Source: Actinomycetota bacterium
GTDB taxonomy: Bacteria > Actinomycetota > Actinomycetes > S36-B12
Reading direction: 5' to 3'
NCBI GenBank assembly: GCA_947449035.1
Contig: CANFQC010000026.1
Location: 1 to 36,371, forward strand
Length of the DNA stretch: 36,371 nt
The notes beneath the pieces are model-generated. The model did no database searches, had not been told where the DNA came from, and was given only the letters and a program-made list of their open reading frames with translations. The position numbers were made by a program, and so were the translations under genes. Shown in pieces: positions 24,735 through 31,948 of this stretch (position 1 is the first letter of the stretch; each line of letters starts with the position of its first letter).

Positions 24735-25220
24735 ATGAATGACATCACGATGACCGTTGTCGGCAATGTTGTCCGCGACGTAGAACTGCGCTTCACCACA
24801 TCCGGCGATCCAGTGGCCTCATTTCGAGTCGCCACGAGCACCAGGCGTTTTGATCGGGCCACCGATAAGTGGGTCGACGGCGATACCCATTACTTCTCGG
24901 TCACGTGCTGGCGTGGGATGGCCCACAACGTTGTTCAGTCCGTGGTGAAAGGCATGCCTGTGGTGGTCACTGGCCGCTTGCGCAGTCGTGAGGTGCCCCG
25001 GCCGTGCGGCGAGCAGGGGCACATCGTGCGGTACCACGACATCGAGGCCATCGCGGTGGGGCCAGATCTCTCCCGGGGCATTGCCACGTTCACGCGGGTC
25101 AAGCGTGATGCGGTCGTGGAAAGCGAGGAGCGACTGATCGCCGATGTTTTGACCTCTGCAGGTGAACTCGAGTCAGTTGATCTCGAGACGGGAGAGGTGC
25201 TTGAGGGCCAAGCGGCTTAG
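24735..25220 (+). CDS. ssb: single-stranded DNA-binding protein paralog without acidic C-terminal tip
   Basis: 161 residues. The OB fold begins at MNDITMTVVGNVVRD, with the family features ASFRVATS, YFSVTCWRGMAHNV and PVVVTGRLRSRE. It ends ETGEVLEGQAA and lacks the Gly/Pro-rich linker and the DDDIPF-like tip with which housekeeping SSB recruits partners. It is probably a secondary SSB, as in mycobacterial Rv2478c, which lies in the same neighbourhood (recalled). Start chosen for its GAGGAG ribosome-binding site 7 nt upstream. Confidence 0.9.
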   Translation: MNDITMTVVGNVVRDVELRFTTSGDPVASFRVATSTRRFDRATDKWVDGDTHYFSVTCWRGMAHNVVQSVVKGMPVVVTGRLRSREVPRPCGEQGHIVRYHDIEAIAVGPDLSRGIATFTRVKRDAVVESEERLIADVLTSAGELESVDLETGEVLEGQAA

Positions 25221-25229
25221 TTGGGCAGT

Positions 25230-25268
25230 GAAGCCCGGCATGCGTCGCTCAGGGCATGCCGGTGCTTC
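25230..25268. terminator. strong hairpin between convergent ssb and blh genes
   Basis: A 9-bp perfect stem, CCGGCATGC (25235-25243) with GCATGCCGG (25254-25262), and a 10-nt loop. After one bulged T (25263) the stem continues 5 bp as GAAGC (25230-25234) with GCTTC (25264-25268). It sits in the 72-bp gap between two convergent genes, so it can terminate both. No T-tract follows on either strand, as is common for actinobacterial terminators. Confidence 0.7.
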
Positions 25269-25292
25269 GCCGCACGAATGGAGCGGACGAAA

Positions 25293-26303
25293 TCACCGGG
25301 TTGGTGTCGATGTGAGTCCGTTCGGCCTGGCGGACCGGCGTCGATGGTGGTCGAAGAGCGACACCATGACCATGTGCGGCACCGTCAGCCCCCACACGAG
25401 GGCAAGACCGAACCACAGCCACGCTGCCGAGATCGACAGAGACGACGCGGTTGAAACCAGCACGGCCACAACCAGGACTGTTCCAATCAAGGCCGGAAGC
25501 CCCAGAAGAAATATGCGTCCGACGGCTCGGGGACGAACCGTGCCGAACCTATATTCAGCGAGGCGCGCTGTATGACGCAGGGAATGCCAGAAGGCGAAGT
25601 ACACGGCGAACGCGATCAGCGGCGCGACCACATAGCCCAGTACCGCCAGGGCCGTCAGTTCAATGGCCGCCCGCATGCGTCCCTGCTGGATAAGAACCAC
25701 GAGGGTGATGACGATCAGTGAGAGCACGGCTATTCGAACGCCGGTGATGAGTGCGGGAGTGAAGACCTGCGCGAGACGAGGCTGAATGGCATACAGGGTG
25801 CTGACGGCTGCAGGTGAGGTCAGCGGCAGAAGCACCGGAGCGCTGCCGGCTGCGATCGCGTGCAGGATCCGCGTCGAACCAGTCTCCGGCGGCGCGCCGT
25901 CGAGCTCACGGCTCGCTTCAACGTCACCGGCGCCGAAATGCCACACGGTCATGGCAAGAACCGCGATGAAGGCCACTCCCGGAAGCAAGATCACCGCGGC
26001 AGCAGCCGCAAGTGCGATGCCCAGGTACGCGATTCCTAGCCCGAGAATGGTCCGCCCTGGCAGTGATCTGCCCAAGGTGAGGTGATCGACGGCACCGTGG
26101 GGGATGCCTACTGCGATAGCGACGATGGCTGCACCGATCATCCAGCCAGGCACGTCGGTTGTCATCGTCGTCGATCTAGTCACGATCGAGATTGGTATCG
26201 CCAGGACCACGGCAACAAGCCCGATGTTCAGGACAACCTGTCGCCCAGAGACCAGGAAGACACTGTCTCCACGTAGGTCGTGCCTGAGCTCCACAAGGGC
26301 CAT
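25293..26303 (-). CDS. blh: Brp/Blh-family beta-carotene 15,15'-dioxygenase
   Basis: 336 residues, multi-pass membrane enzyme that cleaves beta-carotene into two retinals. Histidines typical of the family are seen in GIPHGAVDH (His69, His74), TVWHFGAGD (His122), FWHSLRHT (His240, His244) and TVPHMVM (His310). The ATG at 26303 was taken as start; a TTG at 26330 is possible, and neither has a good ribosome-binding site. Retinal normally serves a rhodopsin, but none is in this window, nor are carotenoid genes, so the partner must lie elsewhere. It separates ssb from ettA, an unusual place for this gene. Confidence 0.9.
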   Translation of the reverse strand: MALVELRHDLRGDSVFLVSGRQVVLNIGLVAVVLAIPISIVTRSTTMTTDVPGWMIGAAIVAIAVGIPHGAVDHLTLGRSLPGRTILGLGIAYLGIALAAAAAVILLPGVAFIAVLAMTVWHFGAGDVEASRELDGAPPETGSTRILHAIAAGSAPVLLPLTSPAAVSTLYAIQPRLAQVFTPALITGVRIAVLSLIVITLVVLIQQGRMRAAIELTALAVLGYVVAPLIAFAVYFAFWHSLRHTARLAEYRFGTVRPRAVGRIFLLGLPALIGTVLVVAVLVSTASSLSISAAWLWFGLALVWGLTVPHMVMVSLFDHHRRRSARPNGLTSTPTR

Positions 26304-26385
26304 GAGGTGAGTCTGTTGCCTCGAGGTCAAGGATGCACGCGGGGGCGTGCCACGTGCTGGCAGCCTGAGCCCTGAGGTGAACCGT

Positions 26386-26399
26386 TAGGCTCACCTGTC
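26386..26399 (+). promoter_or_regulatory. candidate leaderless -10 element of ettA
   Basis: TAGGCT (26386-26391), 8 nt, then ATG at 26400. The nearest purine-rich tract (GAGGTGA) is about 20 nt upstream, too far for ribosome binding. A leaderless or near-leaderless message is likely. Confidence 0.38.
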
Positions 26400-28094
26400 A
26401 TGGCGGAGTTCATCTACACCCTGAGTAAGGCTCGTAAGGCACACGGCGACAAGGTCGTCCTCGACGACGTCACGCTCTCATTCCTGCCAGGCGCGAAGAT
26501 CGGCGTCGTCGGCCCCAATGGCGCCGGTAAGTCGAGCCTGATCAAGATCATGGCCGGCCTCGACCAGGTCTCCAATGGCGAGGCAAAGCTGATGGATGGC
26601 TTCACCGTCGGCATCCTTCTTCAGGAGCCCAAGCTCGACGAGTCCAAGAACGTTCTCGAGAACATCCAAGATGGCGTCTCCGAGACCAAGGCCATGGTTG
26701 ATCGCTTCAACGCGATCTCCGAGGAGCTCGCCCTACCCGACGCCGACTACGACACCCTGCTTGCCGAGATGGGCAAGCTGCAGGAGTCCATCGATCACCT
26801 CGGGGCATGGGACCTTGATGCCCAGCTCGAGCAGGCGATGGATGCGTTGCGCTGCCCGCCCGCCGATGCCGACATCAGCCTTCTCTCCGGCGGCGAGAAG
26901 CGCCGCGTGGCGCTCTGCCAGTTGCTGCTTCGCCAGCCCGACCTGCTGCTTCTCGATGAGCCCACCAACCATCTCGATGCCGAGAGCGTGCAGTGGCTCG
27001 AGCAGCACCTCGAGAAGTACCCCGGCACGATCATCGCGATTACCCATGATCGCTACTTCCTCGACAACGTCGCCGAGTGGATCCTCGAACTCGATCGCGG
27101 TCGCGCTTACCCCTACGAGGGCAACTACTCGACTTACCTGGAGACCAAGGCCACGCGCCTGAAGATCGAAGGTGCCAAGGACGTCAAACTGCAAAAGCGC
27201 CTGACCGATGAACTCCAGTGGGTGCGCTCGAATGCGAAGGCCCGTCAGACCAAGAGCCGCGCACGTCTTGATCGCTACGAAGAGATGGCCTCGGAGGCTG
27301 AGAAGGCACGCAAGCTCGACATGGAAGAGATCCAGATCCCGCCGGGTCCGCGTTTGGGTGCTGTCGTGGTCGAAGCCAAGAACCTCACCAAGGCATTCGG
27401 CGATCGCGTCCTGATCGACAACCTCTCCTTCACCTTGCCGCGCAACGGCATCGTCGGCGTCATCGGCCCGAACGGCGTCGGTAAGACCACGCTGTTCAAG
27501 ATGATCGTGAATGCTGCCGAGGGAGGCAGTGATTCTGAGGCTCTTCCGACAAGCGGCGAGATCAAGGTCGGCGAGACCGTGAAGTTGTCGTATGTCGACC
27601 AGAATCGCACCGGCCTCGACGAGACCAAGAATGTCTGGGAAGTTGTCTCCGACGGGCTCGACTGGATCAAGGTCGGCAATGTTGAAATGCCCTCACGGGC
27701 CTACGTCTCGGTCTTCGGCTTCAAAGGCCCCGATCAGCAGAAGCAGTCGAAGGTGCTCTCCGGTGGCGAGCGCAACCGACTCAATCTCGCGTTGACCCTC
27801 AAGATGGGCGGCAACCTGCTGCTGCTCGATGAGCCCACCAATGACCTCGACGTCGAGACCCTCGGCTCTCTCGAGAATGCACTGCTCGAATTCCCCGGCT
27901 GTGCCGTGATCACCTCGCATGATCGCTGGTTCCTCGATCGCATTGCGACTCATATCCTCGCTTACGAGGGCGACTCGCAGTGGTTCTGGTACGAAGGCAA
28001 CTACGAGTCATACGAGAAGAACAAGATCGAGCGCCTCGGTGCCGATGCTGCACGCCCGCATCGTGCGACCTACCGCAAGCTCACCCGCGACTAG
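26400..28094 (+). CDS. ettA: energy-dependent translational throttle protein EttA (ABC-F)
   Basis: 564 residues, soluble twin-ATPase ABC-F protein that binds the ribosomal E site and gates the first peptide bonds according to ATP/ADP. It has Walker A GPNGAGKSS and GPNGVGKTT, signatures LSGGEKRRVAL and LSGGERNRLNL, and two LLLDEPTNxLD Walker B segments. The charged interdomain linker contains DELQWVRSNAKARQTKSRARL, the EttA-type P-site-tRNA-interaction motif. No membrane segments. It begins a rightward group with the thioesterase gene 2 bp downstream. Confidence 0.97.
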   Translation: MAEFIYTLSKARKAHGDKVVLDDVTLSFLPGAKIGVVGPNGAGKSSLIKIMAGLDQVSNGEAKLMDGFTVGILLQEPKLDESKNVLENIQDGVSETKAMVDRFNAISEELALPDADYDTLLAEMGKLQESIDHLGAWDLDAQLEQAMDALRCPPADADISLLSGGEKRRVALCQLLLRQPDLLLLDEPTNHLDAESVQWLEQHLEKYPGTIIAITHDRYFLDNVAEWILELDRGRAYPYEGNYSTYLETKATRLKIEGAKDVKLQKRLTDELQWVRSNAKARQTKSRARLDRYEEMASEAEKARKLDMEEIQIPPGPRLGAVVVEAKNLTKAFGDRVLIDNLSFTLPRNGIVGVIGPNGVGKTTLFKMIVNAAEGGSDSEALPTSGEIKVGETVKLSYVDQNRTGLDETKNVWEVVSDGLDWIKVGNVEMPSRAYVSVFGFKGPDQQKQSKVLSGGERNRLNLALTLKMGGNLLLLDEPTNDLDVETLGSLENALLEFPGCAVITSHDRWFLDRIATHILAYEGDSQWFWYEGNYESYEKNKIERLGADAARPHRATYRKLTRD

Positions 28095-28096
28095 TG

Positions 28097-28504
28097 ATGA
28101 CTGCTCCCTTCAAGCACGAAATCATCCGTCGATACGGCGATATCGATCAGCAGCAGCACGTGAATAACGTGGTGTTCTTCGACTACCTGCAGGATGCGCG
28201 CGTAGCACTTCTCTTCAAGGTGTGGCACTCCACGATGGGTGATCTCCAGCAGGTGATGGTGCATCAGGAGATGACCTATCGCAAGCCCCTTCTCTTAAGC
28301 CTCGATCCGATTGTGGTTGAGGTGTGGGTCAGCAAGATCGGCAATACCTCGTACACGCTCGGATATCGGATCCTCGATGAACATGGTGATCTTTCCGCCG
28401 AAGCCGCGACCACCATGGCCACCATTGATCCGGCTGTTGGTCGCCCCACACGCATCCCTGACGATTTGCGGGCCGTCCTCGAAGGATTGAGAATCGACGC
28501 GTGA
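28097..28504 (+). CDS. hotdog-fold acyl-CoA thioesterase
   Basis: 135 residues of the 4HBT family. The N-terminus has the classic RYGDIDQQQHVNNVVFFDYLQDAR segment, split here as GDIDQQQHVNN followed by FFDYL, with Asp17 as likely catalytic acid. It hydrolyses an acyl-CoA of unknown chain. The ATG at 28097 follows the ettA stop by 2 bp (a GTG codon overlaps the stop at 28094). It corresponds in position and size to mycobacterial Rv2475c next to ettA (recalled). Confidence 0.87.
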   Translation: MTAPFKHEIIRRYGDIDQQQHVNNVVFFDYLQDARVALLFKVWHSTMGDLQQVMVHQEMTYRKPLLLSLDPIVVEVWVSKIGNTSYTLGYRILDEHGDLSAEAATTMATIDPAVGRPTRIPDDLRAVLEGLRIDA

Positions 28505-29166
28505 GCTTTCGCATCAGCGTCGAGGACGCCCGACTTCTTGCCGCCATCTGCAAGCGACAGGCCTCTTGGGATTCCCGTGCTCGAGCCCGAGTGCTCACCA
28601 CCGCCAAGGCAATGGGCGTCTACACCGCTCCGCCCATGGACGTGCTTGCCTTTGTCGCGATTCCGATCGAACCGGACATCGACGATGTTCCGCTCGATGT
28701 TGCGGTGTCGCTGCATTCGGTGATGAAGGAGCTTGAGCGCATTGCCGCAGACGGGCTGCCCTTCGACTCTGAGAACCTGCTTGAGGTGACCGTGCCCGTC
28801 ACATCGTCAATGAACGTGGCGCAGTTGCCGCCGACTGAAGGCTGGCAGGTGCCGATCACCGCTGTCGCAGGTGACCTACTCACGATGGTCACCGAGGCCA
28901 CCGACGAATTCACTCGTCGTGCCGAGGGCAAGGGCGAGGGTGAGCGTCAAATGATCGCCGACGAGATCTGGGAGCGCACGGCGTGGGCCGGGCTTCCGAT
29001 GCGCGCACTTCACGCAGCTCAGCGGCTCGGGATGATCGGCAATGATTCCGCTCGTATTGCCGCGGCGACCAATGGTCCCTGGAAGCGCCTCAGCACGCCC
29101 CGTGGTCAGATCTTCTCGCGCACGAGCGGATCATCAGCTCGTCTCGCGCTGCACTTGGTGAACTAG
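28501..29166 (+). CDS. conserved actinobacterial protein of unknown function (Rv2474c-like position)
   Basis: 221 residues, soluble, with no signal peptide or membrane segment. Distinct stretches are an N-terminal FRISVEDARLLAAICKRQ, a central PLDVAVSLHSVMKELERIA helix, and a C-terminal WERTAWAGLPMRALHAAQRLG segment ending with RLALHLV. The GTG start overlaps the thioesterase stop (GTGA), so the two are translationally coupled. Size and neighbours match the uncharacterised gene following the thioesterase in mycobacteria (from memory). No function can be assigned. Confidence 0.8.
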   Translation: MSFRISVEDARLLAAICKRQASWDSRARARVLTTAKAMGVYTAPPMDVLAFVAIPIEPDIDDVPLDVAVSLHSVMKELERIAADGLPFDSENLLEVTVPVTSSMNVAQLPPTEGWQVPITAVAGDLLTMVTEATDEFTRRAEGKGEGERQMIADEIWERTAWAGLPMRALHAAQRLGMIGNDSARIAAATNGPWKRLSTPRGQIFSRTSGSSARLALHLVN

Positions 29167-29214
29167 CGAATCCTCCGGCCAACACGACAGGCACCGAGAC
29201 CGGTTCCAACCAGA

Positions 29215-29847
29215 TCAGCCGAATGCGAGCGACATGGCGATAGGGGCGAAGGCCGCCTGCGTGTTACCCATCACCATGAGCATCAGGAGCAGTGACACTG
29301 CGGCGAACGTGAGCCCTGATGCGAAAAGCCCCGCATTGGCGAGCCGGGAGGCATACGCCCGAGTGATCCATTTGCGCCAGATCCAGGCTGAGGCGGCCAC
29401 GGCGGTAATCAGGAGGACGGTCACGATGATGGCCTTGGGTCTCTGCCACGAGAGCCGGGCGTCGACCAGGCGCTGGACCTCGGCAGGAATCGATGCACTT
29501 CCCGACGCCACCCAATTCGAGTAACCCTCGCTATGCATCTTGACTCCGGCGAATCCGTGCGCCGGGTCGAGAACGGTGCTGAAGTTTGCCAGGTCGATCA
29601 GGCCGAGAAAAAGGGCGACAAGGATTCCGCCGACGATGAAGGCGAGAAGTGTCCAGTTCTGGCGCCGGCTCGCTCCTGCAGCCGAGCGCCGCGCTGCCCG
29701 GAGTCGGCGCCAGCACAGGACGATGAGGGTGGCGACGCCAAGCAGCAGGAGGCTGCTGACGATGACCAGCACCAGGTGATAGCGCTGATAGTCCGCGAGG
29801 ATGGCTTCTACTGCCGGATTCGAGATATCGAGGGACTTACTCGGCAT
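29215..29847 (-). CDS. four-helix membrane protein of unknown function
   Basis: 210 residues with four predicted membrane helices: YHLVLVIVSSLLLLGVATLI, LLAFIVGGILVALFLGLIDL, AIIVTVLLITAVAASAWIW and a last one ending in SLLLMLMVMG. A loop of about 50 residues between helices 2 and 3 is hydrophilic. The ATG at 29847 overlaps the alpha-glucosidase stop by 11 bp, so it follows that gene in one operon. The family is not recognised. It is convergent with the conserved gene to the left, 48 bp away. Confidence 0.7.
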   Translation of the reverse strand: MPSKSLDISNPAVEAILADYQRYHLVLVIVSSLLLLGVATLIVLCWRRLRAARRSAAGASRRQNWTLLAFIVGGILVALFLGLIDLANFSTVLDPAHGFAGVKMHSEGYSNWVASGSASIPAEVQRLVDARLSWQRPKAIIVTVLLITAVAASAWIWRKWITRAYASRLANAGLFASGLTFAAVSLLLMLMVMGNTQAAFAPIAMSLAFG

Positions 29848-31516
29848 CTCGAATCCACAGGGCAGTCTCTGCACCGACCGCGAGAACATCCTCGCCGCCG
29901 GTATTCAGGGTGGCCACATCGCCACTCGAACTAATCAGCACCTCTGAGCCCCAGGTCGCGGGCAGATGCACGGTCGCGTTGTTCATGTTGATGATCGAGA
30001 CGACGGCAGAGCCATCGAGTGCCGTGCGTCGGAACGCGAGCACGTCGCCCATGTGGTCGAGCCACTCGAGCGGGCCCTCGCCGAGCGCGGTGAGATCGCG
30101 ACGCAGGTGCAGTGCCTCGCGATAGAGCTCGAGAGTCGAGCCCTCGACTCCGGTTTCGGCAGCCACGGAGACGTCAGCCCAGTCGGCTGGCTGCGGGAGC
30201 CAACTGGCGGTGCCGGTGTTGAAGCCGAAGGACGCTGCGTCGCCCGACCACGGGATCGGCACCCGGCAGCCATCACGGGTGCCGTCAGTTCCACCGCTGC
30301 GGTGCCACGCGGGATCTTGTCGAACCGCGGGATCGAGTTCGCTGACTTCGCGCAAGCCGAGTTCCTCACCCTGGTAGATGTACATCGAGCCGGGAAGCGT
30401 GAGAGTGAAGAGCGTGGCGGCACGTGCGCGGCGCAAGCCGCGAACGGCGTCGACCTCGCAGGTCAGGCGAGTGTCGTTATCGAAGCCAGGCGCCAGGCGA
30501 GTGGCGTGGCGCACGACATCGTGATTCGAGAGCACCCAGGTGGGAGGCGCGCCGATCTTTGCGTGGTTCGCAATGGTGTCGTCGATCGACGTGCGCATCT
30601 TCTCGGCATCCCACCCCGCCTGCAGGTAGTCGAAGTTGAAAGACGTATGCAGCTCATCAGGGCGCTGGTACCGAGCAAGTCGCTCAGGATTGGGTACCCA
30701 GGTCTCACCGCAGAACACTCGAGGCGGGTCGTACTCGTCGGCAACCTTGCGCCATTCGCGGTAGATGTCGTGCACCGCGTCTTGATCCCAAAACGGTGCA
30801 TGCGGCTGATCGCCAAGAAGTTCTGGTGTGCCATCGGCGTAGTCGTAGTCGGGTAGGCCTGCCTCCTTGGCCATGCCGTGGGCGACGTCGATCCGAAAAC
30901 CATCGACTCCGCGGTCGAACCAGAAGCGAAGAATGTCGCGGAATTCCGCTCGCACCTCCTCGTTCTCCCAATTGAAGTCGGGCTGAGTGCTGTCGAAGAG
31001 GTGCAAATACCAGAAGGGGGTTGCGTTTCCCTGCGAGTCGGTTAGGGGTGACCAGCCGCTGCCATGGAACACGCTCTTCCAGTTATTGGGCGGCAACTCG
31101 TGCTTCGCACCCTTGCCTTCGCGGATCATGTAGCGATCCCAGGCAGCGGAGCCAGGATCTGACTTCAGGACTTCCTGGAACCATTCGTGCTCGCTGCTCG
31201 AGTGATTCGGGACGATGTCCATGAACACGCGCAGATTGCGGGCATGTGCTTGCTCGATGAGCTCGGTCATGTCGTCGAGGGTGCCTAGACGCGGATCGAC
31301 GGAGCGATAGTCAGCCACGTCGTAGCCGCCGTCGTGCAGAGGTGAGGCGTAGAACGGCGAAATCCACAGGGCATCGACACCGAGATCGTGCAGATAGTCG
31401 AGACGGCTGATCATGCCGCGCACGTCACCCATGCCGTCGCCATCGCTGTCAGCGAAGGACCGGGGGTAGACCTGAAAGATGACGGCGTCGCGCCACCAAT
31501 TCGCGTTGGTGTCCAT
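29837..31516 (-). CDS. aglA: GH13 alpha-glucosidase / oligo-1,6-glucosidase
   Basis: 559 residues, a complete GH13 TIM barrel that releases glucose from alpha-1,4 or alpha-1,6 oligosaccharides, probably in the cytoplasm because no signal peptide is present. Nucleophile Asp210 is in GFRIDVAHG, acid/base Glu271 in FCGETWVP, and the stabiliser Asp333 in LSNHDVVRH. The DIVPNHSS region I is also intact. Start chosen at MDTNANWWRDAV with a GAGGA ribosome-binding site; a longer frame begins at 31600. It follows the globin gene by 17 bp, an order also found in mycobacteria (Rv2470-Rv2471, recalled). Confidence 0.93.
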   Translation of the reverse strand: MDTNANWWRDAVIFQVYPRSFADSDGDGMGDVRGMISRLDYLHDLGVDALWISPFYASPLHDGGYDVADYRSVDPRLGTLDDMTELIEQAHARNLRVFMDIVPNHSSSEHEWFQEVLKSDPGSAAWDRYMIREGKGAKHELPPNNWKSVFHGSGWSPLTDSQGNATPFWYLHLFDSTQPDFNWENEEVRAEFRDILRFWFDRGVDGFRIDVAHGMAKEAGLPDYDYADGTPELLGDQPHAPFWDQDAVHDIYREWRKVADEYDPPRVFCGETWVPNPERLARYQRPDELHTSFNFDYLQAGWDAEKMRTSIDDTIANHAKIGAPPTWVLSNHDVVRHATRLAPGFDNDTRLTCEVDAVRGLRRARAATLFTLTLPGSMYIYQGEELGLREVSELDPAVRQDPAWHRSGGTDGTRDGCRVPIPWSGDAASFGFNTGTASWLPQPADWADVSVAAETGVEGSTLELYREALHLRRDLTALGEGPLEWLDHMGDVLAFRRTALDGSAVVSIINMNNATVHLPATWGSEVLISSSGDVATLNTGGEDVLAVGAETALWIRDAE

Positions 31517-31533
31517 GTGGTGAGTCCTCGGGG

Positions 31534-31944
31534 TTAGTGGGAACCGGGGGAGTCGTCGATGTTCTGCATGGCGTGGGCTGCTCCTACGAGATACATCCAC
31601 AGTTGGTTTTCGAGCTCGGAGTCCTGCATGTTCATCTCGAGTATCGCGTCGTGCATGTGGGTGAGCCAGCGATCACGAGCCTCGGCATCAATGGCGAATT
31701 CCATGTGACGCATGCGAAGTCGCGGATGGCCGCGCTCCTCGCCATAGGCCTGCGGACCGCCCCAGTACTGCTCCATGAACATCAGAAGGCGGCGCTCTGC
31801 CTCATCCATTTCATGGGCCGGGTACATCGGTGCGAGAACAGAGTCATGGCGCACGCCCTGGTAAAAGCGTGCGACGAGCTTGGCGAAGAACTCATGGCCG
31901 CCGAACTGCTCGTAGGGGGTGACCTGCTTCTCGGTGTCGCTCAC
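31534..31944 (-). CDS. glbO: group II truncated hemoglobin
   Basis: 136 residues. Key heme-pocket residues are all offset by exactly five from those I recall for Mycobacterium GlbO: TyrB10 = Tyr28, TyrCD1 = Tyr41, proximal HisF8 = His80 (RMRHMEF) and TrpG8 = Trp93 (RDRWLTH). It binds O2 or peroxide; a redox or oxygen-transfer role is likely but unproven. The GTG at 31944 follows an AGGCAG ribosome-binding site and a 4-bp gap after the SDR gene stop. Confidence 0.94.
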   Translation of the reverse strand: MSDTEKQVTPYEQFGGHEFFAKLVARFYQGVRHDSVLAPMYPAHEMDEAERRLLMFMEQYWGGPQAYGEERGHPRLRMRHMEFAIDAEARDRWLTHMHDAILEMNMQDSELENQLWMYLVGAAHAMQNIDDSPGSH

Positions 31945-31948
31945 CTGC

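Noticed and set aside
25293-26303. A rhodopsin partner for Blh in the window
   Set aside because: No seven-helix protein with a retinal-binding lysine was found. The other membrane proteins here have three or four helices, or an MscS beta domain.
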